Part shown: piece after piece, positions 23,872 through 37,440 of the stretch
Layout of the letters: each line of letters starts with the position of its first letter
Numbering within the stretch: the stretch's first letter is position 1
NCBI GenBank assembly: GCA_020152595.1
Contig: JAIGNY010001753.1
Span: 1,007,001 to 1,071,000, forward strand
Length of the DNA: 64,000 bases
Reading direction: 5' to 3'
Source: Chiridota heheva
Lineage: Eukaryota > Echinodermata > Holothuroidea > Apodida > Chiridotidae
The notes under the pieces: model-generated
What the model saw: only the letters and a program-made list of their open reading frames with translations
What the model was told of the DNA's origin: nothing
Database searches by the model: none
Translations under genes and position numbers: made by a program

Positions 23872-24345
23872 AATTGACCTCTCTGAGTAAAGAAATAAGC
23901 CACGCCCACCATAGCAACTTTGTAACTAGGTGGGGACAAACAAACCCCAAATCTGCAATTACGCATGATCAATGCATTAACATTCGGATGTTCATGTGGC
24001 CTGCCATAAGCTTTGATCCATTTATGGCGCTTCTCCGGATCTTTAGAGTTTTAAGCAAAAAGAATTAAAAAAATTATGTTTGCTAACCGTTCTGGGTAAC
24101 GGGAATTGGATTTACAAAACCTGTAGATGTAAGTTTTGTTTACCATCTTGTCAGTCACTCAGTCTGTGTGTGCAGAAATTTGTTTTGTGCAGTATATTGT
24201 ATTGATTGTCGCTAGCTAGCTGTACTGTAGCGATACCATGTAGAATTTTGTCCCACTTAGTTAATATGCAGATTTTGTTGTTAGGCAAAATCATGTGGTG
24301 ACTGGTTGAAAAAGCTGTCAATCAACTAACTCAGAGAGGTCAATT
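23872..24345. mobile_element. MITE with 17-bp perfect terminal inverted repeats
   Basis: aattgacctctctgagt at 23872-23888 is exactly inverted at 24329-24345. The 474-bp element has no transposase frame. No clear target duplication was seen. Confidence 0.75.
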
Positions 24346-26062
24346 GTGGCAAGGGATTAGGTTTATCAAGACAATAGAAAGGTTGTCACATCCATATATC
24401 ACAAATTTGCATTAAGACCTCAAACTTTCAAACTGGTGTAAACTTGTAGATTGAGTCATTTTGAAAGAAGTTATACTGTTCAAGTTGGGTTTGGATAGAT
24501 TTTAACCCTTACCTTACCACGCAGTGATAAAATTGCCCATTTTCAGACTACCTTTTTGTCAAAATAAAATCGGGACCTTACCAAAATCTTATAGGGGTGC
24601 AAACAGTTTCATTGCAAAGATCTCGGAAAGATCTTTCATAATTTGTTTTTTGAGGAGAAGGGGGAGGGGGGTCTATACTCACTTTCTTTCAATAGATTTT
24701 GTTTAAACATTCAGAAATTTCACTTTTTGTTTAAAATGTCCCAAAAAATACATTTTTTTGAAAAATTGACAAAAATTGGTTAGAAAATCAATTAAGATTT
24801 TTTTTTGTATATAATATTTAGAAAAGTCATATTGTCCAAGTCTTATCAAATTTTGCTGGTCATAATTTTTCAATTATTTGTAAAATATGTACATTTTGTG
24901 ATTTTTTGACCCTTTTTGTTAAATTTCTTTTATGATCCACCCCTATATCGCAATGAAAAGTTTCAAACACCATTCTTTAGTAAAAACAATGTGCTTTTAC
25001 ATCGATTGCTGCAATAAAAGACATACCCCCTCGTTGTTTTTAGATTTTTTGACTTATATGTTGAGATGACAGACAAACGTGTATCCCGAATCTTGTTTGA
25101 AAGTGAAACTGAGGATTAGGAAAAGTCAGAAGGCTTATCGCCAATGATGGAGATTTTTTAGTACCTGGAGCCAACACAGAAGAGGTCCAAAGATTATCAG
25201 AACCAGGTTAAATGATTTTTTCCAAATTTCTAAAATCGCGAGTGCATTTTTCAAACTTCATGCTTACTAACGTTACACGTTAGGCCTAACGTTAGGCATA
25301 GCTAACGGTAGTGCAGATCCTTGCAAAATTAAGCAAAAACACTGTAATTTAGCTAGGATTGTTTACTTGTAAGGATTAAAAAAAGTAAATGGGTCACTAA
25401 AATCCAATGTGATTAACATGAATTGTCCTTTTTATAGTAATTTGGATGAAACTTTACAGATCAATCCTTAATTTGTAGTGCAATAGTGCCCATATACCTA
25501 TTTCGCGAAATCTCCATTCCATGTGAGGTTGTGGTGCAGTGGCTAGGATTAAAATTTCAAGGGGAAAGGCTTCCATGTTGTGGGAAAAAGACACATGTTG
25601 GGGCAAGAGACCAATGTTGGGGACAAGACACCCATGGTGGGGGCCAAGCAGTCCCATGTAGGGGGAAATTATTTTTGAAGCAATTTCGATCCTGGAAGAG
25701 GGCCATATTTTGGGGGGATGGCATTACCCCTGGTCCCAACTCCCAATATAAATAAGCTAGAAGCCCAGCCCCCCACCCCTGTATTTCCTTGGAAACAGTT
25801 GAAATTGTATTTCTCTTAAGGATTTTCCTGTCATGATCCTTACATAAATCTTGCATTTTAATTTGCTATGATAGTTATTCCATAAGAAATATGGATGGGT
25901 AGGTAGTTTATGATTGAATAAGTGTCTGGCAGTCGAGTTGAACAGTTTGTGTTTTATTCTTCTCTAAACTAGAGGTTACTGAGACAACATCCATAACTTG
26001 TTGATATCTTAATGCAAGAAATAAGAAACTGAGCCCTATAAAAGGTTAAAAGGAAAACTGAC
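24346..26062. other. intron sequence, nothing firm recognised
   Basis: A+T-rich DNA with a patch at 25560-25680 of loosely repeated catgttgggg and gacaagac words. It ends at the donor of the rod exon at 26063. No gene is seen. Confidence 0.55.
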
Positions 26063-26180
26063 TTGTATATTTCCTGCTCGGCTCGTTTCAGGTCAACTTT
26101 TACAGAGTTCAGTTCATCTACTTGATCCTGTAGCTTCTTCAGCTCTGTAACTCTTTGATTTAATCCCCTGCATTTTGATT
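26063..26180 (-). CDS. NUMA1: NuMA-like exon, coiled-coil rod
   Basis: This 118-nt exon has acceptor ttggcag, preceded by a pyrimidine run, and donor gtcagt. It runs from phase 1 to phase 2. The split codon G|AA gives Glu. It reads SKCRGLNQRVTELKKLQDQV and continues DELNSVKVDLKRAEQEIY. The heptads are regular and charged. The upstream intron begins with the 54-bp satellite; the downstream intron is about 13.1 kb. Confidence 0.82.
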
Positions 26181-26284
26181 CTGCCAAAAAAAAAAGTTAA
26201 AATTAATTCATCATCAGACAAGGCAAGGATTAGTTTGGTGGTCATGCATGTTCATCTTATAAGGGACAAAATAAATGCGACTAA

Positions 26285-28450
26285 ATGATAAACAAAGTGT
26301 TCAAAACCTTATTCCATAAGGATATATTAAAGACTAAATGATATACAAAGTGTTCAAAAACAATATTCCATAAGGATATATTAAAGACTTAATGATAAAC
26401 AAAGTGTTCAAAAACCTTATTCCATAAGGATATATTAAAGACTAAATGATAAACAAAGTGTTCAAAACCTTACTCAAAAAGGATATATTAAAGACTGATA
26501 AACAAAGTGTTCAAAAACCTTATTCCAAAGGATATATTAAACTAAATGATAAACAAAGTGTTCAAAAACAATATTCCATAAGAATATATTAAAAACTAAA
26601 TAATAAACAAAGTGTTCAAAAACAATAATCCATAAGGAGATATTAAAAACTAAATGATAAACAAAGTGTTCAAAAACCTTATTCCAAAAGGATATATTAG
26701 ACTAAATGATAAACAAAGTGTTCAAAAACAATATTCCATCAGGATATATTAAAGACTAAATGATAAACCTAGTGTTCAAAAACAATATTCCATAAGGATA
26801 TATTAAAGACTAAATGATAAACAAAGTGTCCAAAAGCCTTATTCCAAAAGGATATAAAACACTAAATGATAAACAAAGTGTTCAAAAACAATATTCCATA
26901 ACGATATATTAAAGACTTAATGATAAACAAAGAGTTCAAAAACAATATTCCATCAGGATATATTAAAGACTAAATGATAAACCTAGTGTTCAAAAACAAT
27001 ATTCCATAAGGATATATTAAAGACTAAATGATAAACAAAGTGTCCAAAAGCCTTATTCCAAAAGGATATAAAACACTAAATGATAAACAAAGTGTTCAAA
27101 AACAATATTCCATAACGATATATTAAAGACTTAATGATAAACAAAGAGTTCAAAAACAATATTCCATAAGGATATATTAAAGACTAAATGATAAACAATG
27201 TGTTTAAAAACCATACATCATAAGGATATATTAAAGACTAAATAATAAACAAAGTGTTCAAATTTTTTATTCCTTCAGGATATATTAAAGACTAAATGAT
27301 AAACAAAGTGTTCAAAAACCTTATTCCATAAGGATATATTAAAGACTAAATGATAAACAAAGTGTCCAAAAACCATATTCCATAAGGATATATTAAAGAC
27401 TAAATGATAAACAAAGTGTTTAAAACCATATTCCATAAGGATATATTAAAGACTGATAAACAAAGTGTTTAAAAACCATATTCCAAAAGGATATATTAAA
27501 GACTAAATGATAAACAAAGTGTTCAAAAACAATATTCCATAGGATAAATTAAAGACAAAATAATAAACAAAGTGCTCAAAACCTTATTCCATAAGGATAT
27601 ATTAATGACTAAATGATAAACAAAGTGTCCAAAAACCTTGATCCAAAAGGATATATTAAAGACTAAATGATAAACAAAGTGTCCAAAAACCTTGATCCAA
27701 AAGGATATATTAAAGACTAAATGATAAACAAAGTGTTCAAAAACCATATTCCATAAGGATATATTAAAGACTAAATGATAAACAAAGTGTTCAAAACCAT
27801 ATTCCATAAGGATATATTAAAGACTAAATGATAAACAAAGTGTCCAAAAACCTTGATCCAAAAGGATATATTAAAGACTGAATGATAAACAAAGTGTTCA
27901 AAACCATATTCCATAAGGATATATTAAAGACTAAATGATAAACAAAGTGTTCAAAACCATATTCCATAAGGATATATTAAAGACTAAATGATAAACAAAG
28001 TGTTCAAAACCATATTCCATAAGGATATATTAAAGACTGATAACCAATTTTTAAAAACCTTATTCCAAAAGAATATATTAATGACTTAATGATAAACAAG
28101 GTGTCCAAAAACCTTGATCCAAAAGGATATATTAAAGACTAAATAATTAACAAAGTGTTCAAAAACAATATTCCACAAGGATATATTAAAGACTAAATGA
28201 TAAACAAAGTGTTTAAAACCATATTCCATAAGGATATATTAAAGACTAAATGATAAACAAAGTCTTCAAAACCATATTCCATAAGAATATATTAAAGACT
28301 AAATGATAAACAAAGTGTTTAAAAACCATATTCCATAAGGATATATTAAAGACTAAATGATAAACAAAGTGTTTAAAAACCATATTCCATAAGGATATAT
28401 TAAAGACTAAATGATAAACAAAGTCTTCAAAACCTTATTCCATAAGTACC
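26285..28450. repeat. 54-bp A+T-rich satellite, about 40 copies
   Basis: The unit is attccataaggatatattaa, then agactaaatgataaacaaag, then tgttcaaaaaccat. Copies vary by small deletions and by the recurring variants ccttgatccaaaagg and acaatattccat. Some multi-unit blocks repeat (for example near 26725-26930 and 26950-27150). It occupies most of the intron between two rod exons. Confidence 0.95.
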
Positions 28451-29194
28451 ATTTGATCTGTGTAGAAATAACTGATCTCAAGAGTAGCTGTGAAATCACA
28501 TCTTCACATTCCTCAGTCCATCTTAGAACTGTTTAATGACTTATCACAAACACTTCCAAAGGATATGTAAGGAGTATATTAAAACAGATTTGTTAAGAAG
28601 CTGTGATTTCAGATCACATTTAACACAAGAAACCTTTGTTTAAAAACCAGATTAAAGCAAAGGTCAACTCATTGTAGACACCTACTATATTAAGTCTAAT
28701 CTAACAAATTCTGATGATATATTGGCTTACCTTTAAGACTCATCAAATTTGACCTTTAATTTCTGAGTTATGGCAGTCTCTTAGCCACGCCCATATTTTA
28801 CGACTATTGACCTTTTAAAGAGCCATAACATTTGACAAATTGATCCATTTTCACTCAAATATTTAACTTTTTCATGATAAGTATTTCATTGAAATCTGAG
28901 AGAAATGTATCTTAATCTGAAAAATATATTGAGTGATTTGAAATATAAAGATCCATATATATATTTTGTACATACATGAAACATGAAACACTATCGAGCT
29001 ATCAAAACTATAATTAATTCTTAACTTAAAGTAGAAAACTCTCATATTTATTTAAACACACTTATTATAATACAGTTACTAACAGAGCAAAATTTCTTAC
29101 GCATTGTTATTAATCATTCCAAAATGAATGTCTTTAAATTTCACCTTCTAATATGACCTACTTGAAAGGATACTTCAGTACAATTGTGCATTAC
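28451..29194. other. intron sequence, nothing recognised
   Basis: Unique-looking A+T-rich DNA between the 54-bp satellite and the donor of the rod exon at 29195. A donor-like gtaagcc at about 28730 on the minus strand has no matching exon and is not needed for phase. Confidence 0.55.
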
Positions 29195-29318
29195 CTGATT
29201 GCTGAATTTCCTTATTCTTGTCTTGCAAAATTGCTTCTAGGTCCTCTTTGAGTGCCCTCTCTGTATTGAGGTCCGTTTCCAATTTGCGGATTTTCTGATG
29301 CATTTTTCGCATATTGAT
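29195..29318 (-). CDS. NUMA1: NuMA-like exon, start of coiled-coil rod
   Basis: This 124-nt exon has acceptor tttttcag and donor gtaatg and runs from phase 0 to phase 1. It reads INMRKMHQKIRKLETDLNTE and then RALKEDLEAILQDKNKEIQQS. It matches the position where vertebrate NuMA begins its coiled coil (Q-M-R-R-L-K-K-Q-L in human, from memory). The heptad pattern of hydrophobic residues is clear. About 14 kb of intron, filled with nested retrotransposons, separates it from the linker exon. Confidence 0.83.
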
Positions 29319-30964
29319 CTGAAAAAATAGAGGTATGAGACATGCAATGAATGAATATTACCTAGTTAATATACTGTTACCACTTTAAACTTATCATATT
29401 TTTTTTACTATTCCTTGGAACACTGAATTGTTGTACAGAATGTACAAATAAAAATGAATGGAAATTATTCTGTACGATAATATCTATTGGAACTATAACC
29501 ACACGCTTACCTATCTGTTCATGCACCCCAAAAGTTTGCATTTAAGGAAAATAACATTATGTATTAATAAAATACACACAAACAAACCATGGATGGGGGA
29601 ATATGATGTCATACTTAGCCTTCTACCAGCCGTTTATCCACAATTCTATCACAGCTTGATAAAATAAACTTTATGATTCATTGTGAAGATCAAAGTATTA
29701 CCTTTCAGTTAACACATACTTGTAATGATAGCAAAAAAAAAGAAGAATGTGGAAAAAAAAGCATTATCTAAAGTTTCCCAGAAATACAGATTCCAAATGG
29801 GAAGCTCAGGTACTTCATGGTTAAAGACCAAGTTATCATGTCAAATGAATTCCAAGGTTCTGATTGGTTCATACAAATACTAAGAAGCCATTCAATATAA
29901 TCTGAAAAAGTGACTGTGTTAAGATTTAGAGGTAATATTTCAAGCAATGAAAACACATTGAACATATGTTTTGAATAGAAAAGAAAACCAATCAAAATTC
30001 TAACCTCAACAGATACCAAATGCATTTAATAATTGTCTTAATATTTTTGTGGTGGTGGAAGTTTGCTTGACCGCTTTGTTTATGTAATTTTGATTTTGAC
30101 AATCTACATATGATACATCTTATTTAAGGACTAGTGGGGCACATAAGCAATTCCAAACTTTATTATTTTGAAAATTAATTCACAAACATGAAAGTAGCAG
30201 AAAAATTATGTCAAATAATTGAAAATTGGCCACATTATGCAAAGCACTGTACATGCACGAGAATACTTTTTTGAGACTTGGTACAGACTTCAATCAAGTA
30301 AGCTTACTCACTAAAAGTAGCAGGAATATTTACAAGAGTTATGCTTACCTTCCATCCTACAAATATTCCATTTGGTCTAATGACCTGATTCTAACGCACT
30401 TCTAACCAAACTAAAATCGTAGTTACCAAACCAGCCCTGACCTCCATTATACCTTTAACATCCCTCACTTAACATTCCACCGAAGCCTAAACAAGAGGGG
30501 AGGCGGGCCGGGACGCGTGGAAGTTAAGTATAACTCTTGTAAATATCCTCGCTACACTAAGCGAGGTAAATTTACTTCAAGTTTGATCTTACCTTCCATG
30601 CTATAAATATGCAAACAGATTGCAACGGAGGATCGAAAGGGAGTTCAGGTCGAAGCCCATACAAAGGCTGGTCCTAATACTCGAACTAGTTTGCCTACTT
30701 AAAGGAAAAGTTTCCTTATCCTTTTCAGGATGAAAAACGTCTGAATACGAATTACTAAACAATAGTAAATTACTCCTAGTTTTAACAAAGAAACATGAAA
30801 GCACCTGTTAGTAATAACAGAAGTAAAACGTGCATGAACATGGGTTAGTCACCCAAAAGAACATGTCAAACGAAAAGTGTTAGTAAACAGAAACAAACTG
30901 TAAACAAGGCCCAATACGTCATGGCCAGCAGACTGGGGCGGTTTTCTTAAACACAAAAAAACAA

Positions 30965-33900
30965 ACCCTTACTTTGTTTGTTGAGGGCTTGAAGGCACCA
31001 CGACAGTGAGGGTCAATTTGTGCCAGAGAGGTTAGATCATTCCAGAGGTAGGAAGAAAAGAAAATAGGAGTCTGAGAGAAGTATGGGGGCTTATAGCCAG
31101 GAAGCTGGGATCAAAAGAGGGAGTGCAAGGGTGCAAAAAAGGGCAAATGTAGGTAGAGAGAGTGGGTGGGAGAAGAGGACTAAATATGTTAATGGAGGGA
31201 GACACGATGAAGGAAGGAGATAATTTCATCTGGAAGGTTTTTCTAGAAGAGCTCGGCTATGGAGTTGTGAAGGGTGAGGGAAGCTCTGGGGAGGTTGTAC
31301 AGGGGGCAGGCAAGGAGGACATTGTGGACTGTGAGGGAACAATAGCAATTGTTGCCGAGGGGTGGGGGAGCCAGTAAGGTGCAAATGGGTGAGGTGGGTA
31401 TGACCTATTCTAAGGCGGGTAATTTGTTATAAATTTGGGAATCCAATGAGGTTTGCCAGGGGTCACGAACAAGGGAAGCGATAAGTGGTTTGATGTCAGA
31501 AAGGATTTTGGGAGAGGGGGTGGGAGGAGGTTGAGGGCAAGCTTAGTGGCTGAATCAGTTCTTGCCATTGCCGGGGATGCCAACATGGCTGGGTATCCAG
31601 AAGAAAGGAATATACTTTTCTTGCAGAGAGTGGAGGGGGTGAAAGGAGTTTATTGAGGAGGAGATGGGGACGAGGGTTATCCCACTTAAGATTGATTAAA
31701 GAAGTAAAGACAGACTTCGACTCTGAAAAGATGGCAAAGTGGCTAAGCGGGGGAGTACTCAATATAGTTGAGGGTGAGTAGGATGGCTTTGGCCTTGACC
31801 GAGAAGATGGATGAGTGGTTGGAAAGTCTGCCACTGAGGGTGATGTCTTGGATGAAGGCAGCAGCTGTTTTGTCGTCTTCCTTAGAGCCACCAGTATTGA
31901 GTCAAGTTTGAGTCTTTGATTTGGTTGTGGAGGCTGATGAAAAGGTTGGGGTGGGTTTGGGTTTTGTGATGAGTGGAAAGGCCCTGGTGGATGGAAGGGA
32001 GGGGGAGGCCCAGGGAGGAAAAGTGGGCCAGGAGAAAGTGCCAAGAGTGGTAAGGTTGATGCCGAGATGGTGAGAGGATGTTGAGGGAGCTGTTGCATTT
32101 CTCTTTCAGGTTGGTGATGTGTTGCTTCTAGGAGAGCTTGGGGTCCAGGGTCAAAACCAGGAACTTAATGTGGTCAACTTCAGGGATGCGATTGCCATTG
32201 AGCACGAGGTTCAGGTTAGGGTGGACAGGTTGGGATGCACTGCCTGGGTGAGAGAAAGTTTTGAATAAAGATGAAGAGGTGGCCTCTGAGGTCAATGGTG
32301 TGAAGCTTGCGGGTAATGCCATATTTCCAAGTAGTGTTGAAAGCTTTCTCGAGGTCGAAAAAGATGGTAATGAGGTGTTCCTTTTTTTGCAAAGGAATCC
32401 CAGATAGGTCAAGTGTGATTAACTGGTCCAGGGTATTGTGACGTTTCCGGAAGCCGCTTTGGTGAAAAAAGAAGATTCTCTTGGTTTTAATGAATCAGTT
32501 AAGTCTCAGGTTAATGATCCTTTCCATAATTTTACTTAACAGAGACAGCAGGTGAGGGTGATGGGGCGGTAGCTGGGGGTCAGTATTGTCCTTCCCTGGT
32601 TTGGGGACGGGCGTTATGATAGCTGTCCTCCAGATAGGGGGAAAAGGAGTGTGAGGACCAGAGGCAGTTGGCAGAAGCCGAGATATTGCTGAAAGAGGCA
32701 GTGAGGTGGTTAGCGATATTTTTTTCCCCGATGAGAAGATTACCATTCCAGGAGAAATGGGAGACTGCCCATCCTGCTGTTAAAGCTCTTAACTATAGGG
32801 GTGTTGGTGGTGAAAGAAATGAAGTTGTTAAAGTGTCGGTTTACTTCCTTGATAGTGCATCTGGCTTTGGCATGGCTGATGCGAAAGAGGTTGAGGTTGT
32901 GGGTGGTCGGGTTTGTTTTGAAGTTCCTAAGGGCTTTTCCCCTGTTTTTGACAGCGATTTTGCAGTTATTGTTGAACCAGGGGTTAGGGGAGGGAGGGGG
33001 GAGGGGAGTGGGAGTAGGAGTTTGGAGATTTCGGGAATGTAGCAGGTGGCAATGTTCAGGATGTTACTGAAGTTTGACATGGGATCCTCACCCTCGAGGA
33101 GATGCAGGGAGAGGTGAGAGTTGCAGAGGATTTCGAAAAGGGGCCAGTTGCCTTTCTTTAGCTTCCAGTTGGGGGTGTGGTCTGTGGGGGTAAATTGAAG
33201 GTTGGAGTTAATAAGGAGAGGGTAATGGTCACTACCACAGAGGTCAGCAGTGACCTTTCAGCTAAAATCAAGGAGGTTGGGGGAACAGATAGGCAAGTCA
33301 ATACAGGTAAGGGAGCCTGTAGCAGGGTGAAGGTAGGTCAGGAAATTTGTGTTGAACAAGGAGAGGCAGTGCTGTCAAAGAGTGTTTTTGACGAGCTTGC
33401 CTCTGGGGGGGTTGGTATTAGAGCCCAACAGGGGGTTGTGGGCGTTGAAGTCACCAAAAAGGAGGAAAGAGGAGGAAAACTGAGAGATGAGGTTGTTAAG
33501 GCTGGTTGGCTGAAAGGTGGCATTGGAGGAGGTGGTGAGATAGATAATGCAAAGAGTGAAGGTTTTGTGGAGGGAGATACAAGATACAGATGGCCTGAAA
33601 GTTGTTGTTTACATGAATAGGGCTGTGTGGGCTATCGTGTCTAACGAGAATGGAGATGACCCCACAGGCCCTGCCGGCACCCTCTTGATGTTCATGGTAG
33701 TAAAAAAAAAAAAATGAGGGAATAATGGTCAGTGGTTTTCACGAAGGTTCCTTGTAGGCAGACGAAGACCAGACTGAAGGTGTTGGCCAGAAGGTCAATT
33801 TCTTCTAAGTTGGTCTGTTGTGAGTGTTATTGTAATTGTTTCTGTTGTATGCGATAAGGGGGGAGATGGGGCGGGGGTATCTGAAGGAAGATCTGTTTTG

Positions 33901-34770
33901 TCTGGGTGGGCTTGTTTTTTCTTTGGATGTTTTTCACGTTTCTTTGGGAGCGGTTGTTTTGAAAATTGGACGAAATGTATGTTCAGTGGGTACAGTAATC
34001 GAACAATCCATGTTCTCATCAGTGTCATACATGTGGGTTTCGATGGTGGGCTGTTTGTTGATTTGTTGCTTGTTGGCCAGGTTGGCTTGAGTTTGATGGC
34101 ATTTGAGGTGTTGGGTAGAAAACAGGGGTCATCTTAGAAAAGGAGGGAAATTTGGGGAGAGAGGTTGGGGTGGAGGTGCTTTGTGTAATGGGTGTGGTTG
34201 GGCTGTTGACAAAAGCGATGGGCTTTAGGACTCAGTAAGAAGAGACAGGTGAGGTTGGTTTGGACATGTGAGTCAGTTTTAGTTGTGTTAGGTGATTGGT
34301 GTTTAAAGACTGTGCTAGAGTACGAAGGCTTGGTGTGGAGGGAAGCGAAGCGTTGCTTCCAACCCTCCGGGTAAGTGGTGCTGGGATTAAGGGTTTTCAG
34401 TTTTGTTATCTGTTATTTCCTGAAGCCAGGTGGGGCAGTCTTTTGAGAAGGAGGGATGGCTGGCTGGGTGATTACCGTCACAATTGGTGCAGTGTGGGGT
34501 GTTGGTGCAAGAGGCACTGTCATGGTCCAAGGTTCCACATTTGCCACAGCGCGCTTGGCTGCAGTATATTTTCCCATGGCTATACCTCTGATATTTATGA
34601 CAATCGAGAGGGTTGGGAATGTAGGGGGCGACTGGGATTCTCAGATAGCTAGTAGTGATGCGGAGGGGAGAATTGGTGTGGCAAAAGTCAGGAAGATGGT
34701 ATTGGTGGGTGTTTGGCACTGTCTCTCTGGAGGACGAGACGACAGGCCTCAGTGACGTGTTAACTTGCAA
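30965..34770 (-). mobile_element. I/Nimb-like LINE, near full length but decayed, nested in the DIRS-like element
   Basis: Read on the minus strand the order is zinc-knuckle ORF1, then endonuclease, reverse transcriptase remnants, RNase H and a 3' end with gaccctcactgtcgtggtgc. This is the order expected for the I/Nimb group. Several frameshifts and at least one internal loss in the reverse transcriptase mean it is not intact. The 5' border near 34770 is where recombinase-like sequence gives way to ORF1; the exact junction is uncertain. Confidence 0.75.
31500..33830 (-). pseudogene. LINE ORF2 remnant: endonuclease, reverse transcriptase, RNase H
   Basis: Across several frames on the minus strand, an endonuclease region carries LLFGDFNAHNPLLGS and G-S-D-H-Y-P (about 33250-33450). 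A reverse transcriptase start reads WRTAIITPVPKPGKDN (about 32600-32650). A thumb part reads FLVLTLDPKLS (about 32130-32170). RNase H carries WIPSHVGIPGN (about 31570-31605). The YADD box region is missing or scrambled. Stops and frameshifts rule out an active protein. Confidence 0.72.
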
Positions 34771-34775
34771 GTTCC
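34387..34775 (-). pseudogene. LINE ORF1 remnant with CCHC zinc knuckles
   Basis: The frame contains PYIPNPLDCHKYQRYSHGK, then C-G-K-C-G-T-L-D-H-D-S-A-S-C and C-T-N-C-D-G-N-H-P-A. Such Cys/His knuckles are typical of nucleic-acid-binding ORF1 proteins of I-group LINEs. In the first knuckle the second Cys is replaced by Tyr, so it is probably decayed. The frame lies immediately upstream of the ORF2 remnants. Confidence 0.7.
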
Positions 34776-36640
34776 TCAATATATCTTGTTAAGGGGAACT
34801 CCACCAAAATAATTGATGTAGCTATGCCTCGTACTTGATGTGCCACAGCCGATTGTTCTGTGAACAATGCTGATTTATTGTACGTAATTGCCTGGACAAT
34901 CAATTGCGAAATCGTGTCACGTAAGATGGATTTTGTAAGGACACGAATAAAGCTTTAATGTCATTCCGTAATGGTTACGTACGTTTAACATAGTACTTGC
35001 GACATGCACATCGGACGGGGAACGAAGCCCAATCCTCTGATGTGTCAGACAACATAGAGAGCAACGGAAGGAATATCTGTTCCTGTAGAAAGTCTTAAAG
35101 TCTGATTCTTGGCTCGGAAAGCTGGGTTGGGTATGAACCATACACCCACAGATTCAAAGCAAATGTGGCCTTCTTTAGGAGAAAGCGCACAAACGGCACC
35201 TCTATGTCTGGCAGAGGCCGCGGAGAGTAAAAAATCAGTTTTGATCACCAGCTCTTTGAGTGGACACGCAAACAGCCACTCGAACAGAGCCTGATAGTGT
35301 CTTAAGAAGTACTTCCATGTCGCACAGAGAAGTAGGGTTCCGAACTAAAGGTCTTTGTAAGAACATTCCTTTAACTAATCTTTCCAGTGGCCGTGCATCA
35401 GTGACGATTGACCACCTAGAAAGCCCAGGTAGATAGCTGCTACGGCTGTCTGAAAACGCTGGACTGTATTGATGGATTTGTTTAAATTAAAATAAAACAA
35501 TAAGAAATCCGCTACATCACCAATAGACACTAACTGTGGAGAAACCAATCTATTCTCACACCAGTCTCGGAACATTCCACATATGGCAGAATACATCCCT
35601 TAAGTGGAGGGTTTCCAACTTTGGGCTGCCACTTGGGCAGCTTCTTCCGAAAGGCCCTGCGACACCAAGGATTTACGGATAGAGGCCACACAGTCAAGTG
35701 GAGTACTTTTGGATTGTGATGCAGTTTGCGAAGCCCAGAATCGAGACTAAGTCGTGTTTGACCAAAAGCTCATACGGAAACCTGTAATTACATTGAGCAG
35801 CCAGGGAACCACAGTTGACCAGGCCAATTGGAAGCTACCAGAAGTAGCATGTAACACTAATCGTACGTCGCCTTGTCTAGTACTCTTGGTACTAGCAAGA
35901 ACGGCGGAGAGGCGTAGCTGACTAAGTGGGTCCACTTGATCGTGAATGTATTGACTCTCTGGTCTGGGGCCAGAGCACAGAAATTTGGGAGCTTCTGGTT
36001 ATCCACGGATGCAAAGAGGTCTACATTTGGGAGACCGAAAGTCATCCAGATTGTGTTGGCCATGTGCTGCAGGAGGCCCACTCTGTGGGTGCTTCCTAAA
36101 GGTGAGATAATAGATCTGAAATCGTGTTCCATTTGCCTGGTAGGTGGACTGAATGAGGACTGACCTCGTTTGTCATGCACCAAGATAAAATGGACTTGGC
36201 GAGAATCCATAGTCTCCTGGACCTGTGCCTCCCTGTCTGTTAATATAAGCCACTACGGTGGTGTTGTTGGTGTATATTAGAACAGTCTTGTTCTGTACCT
36301 GTGATAAAAAGTAAACAAGGGCCCAGCTGCCTCTGCACTGCCTCAGTTCCAACATATTGATGTGCTCAAGTGTCTGTCCAAAATCCTGCAACGTAGAAAC
36401 ACGCTAAATCGCTCCCCACACCGTTAAAGAGGTGTCTGTCACCACAGACAGTGATGGTCTGGCTGGCGGGAAAATCGCTTTCTGTGACAGGTGGGAGTAT
36501 ATGCACTACCATTATATGTGGGGGACCACTGCCTGTGTACAGGGGACAGAAACAATGATCTAGTAGGTGGAATTGTAGGCCCGCATGTGACACCTGCACA
36601 TTGGGACTGGCAAGGAATACTAGCCATGCTCTCACTTGCG
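34775..36640 (-). pseudogene. DIRS-like RNase H and tyrosine recombinase remnant
   Basis: The RNase H part has TDTSLTVWGA, HINMLELRQC and YTNNTTVVAYINRQGGT (about 36200-36460), with N in place of the usual catalytic D of T-D-N. A following segment reads FGLPNVDLFASVDNQKLPNF, typical of the DIRS group. The recombinase part has NTVQRFQTAVAAIYLGF near 35450 and an H-x-x-R box, AVAHQVRGIATS, near 34805-34853. The C-terminal Tyr is not found before the LINE begins. Multiple stops are present. Confidence 0.7.
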
Positions 36641-37394
36641 ATGATGACAGGATGGAGTTTAGTTTTAAGTTACACCAGACGGACCACTACCTGTGATCCC
36701 GACTCATTAGAGTTGAGTCGTGGTGCCGCAGGGTGGTCAATTGTATAAATTAATAAAGTTGACTACTACCTGTGACCCCACTGACTCAGTTGCATCGAGC
36801 CGTGGAGCACTGGCATATGTAGTTGAATTATCTATATTCATACTTACACCAAACTCCCCTATGGGGATGTACTAATCACCATTAGGCAGGCGAGACGGCA
36901 CTGTGGGAGACAACATACAGAGTATGAGACATGCCACAGCAATTTAGTACACCAAAAAATGAATCAGATAAGACTTATCTGAAAAATTTTGAAACCCGAG
37001 AAAATGAAAATGCAAATTTGTTAAAAACTCAGGAGGCGTGGAAAACACTAACCACTGCTAACTTAGTCTGTGGAGAGAAAAAAAAAGGTGAATTCTCCCA
37101 AAAAGGGGGCGCAACCGAGCACATAAATTAAAAACTTTGTTTAAAAATAGTGCTAGACTTACAAACTCACGCTATGTATGGTAATGTAAAATAACATAAA
37201 GGCTCTTTTGTACAAACTGTATCTCCTTGGAGCCAGTAGCAGCCGACTCCTCAGCCATCCTGTGGTGACGTCCACCTCGTGCGCATGCGCCAACATAAAA
37301 TCAAAAACGTTGGCCTAATGCATATGAGAACCTGTACTGAAGATATTCTAACATATAATACATATGCACAGTATAACACTAGGCTATCCTCGTT

Positions 37395-37440
37395 TTAGAG
37401 CTGAGGGAGAGGGAGGGGGGGGGGGAGGGGATGGGGAAAA
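37395..37440. repeat. G-rich tract
   Basis: A run including 12 or more consecutive G or GA-interrupted G bases lies just inside the right end of the DIRS-like element. It is a likely polymorphic or error-prone site. Confidence 0.8.

Noticed and set aside
27523..27807. 94-residue repetitive Phe/Tyr/His-rich frame on the minus strand
   Set aside because: Created by the 54-bp satellite, whose unit is a multiple of 3.
26285..28450. CRISPR-like regular array
   Set aside because: Units are contiguous with no unique spacers; it is a plain A+T-rich satellite in a eukaryotic intron.
33177..33620. 147-residue plus-strand frame
   Set aside because: It is the antisense shadow of the LINE endonuclease region on the minus strand.
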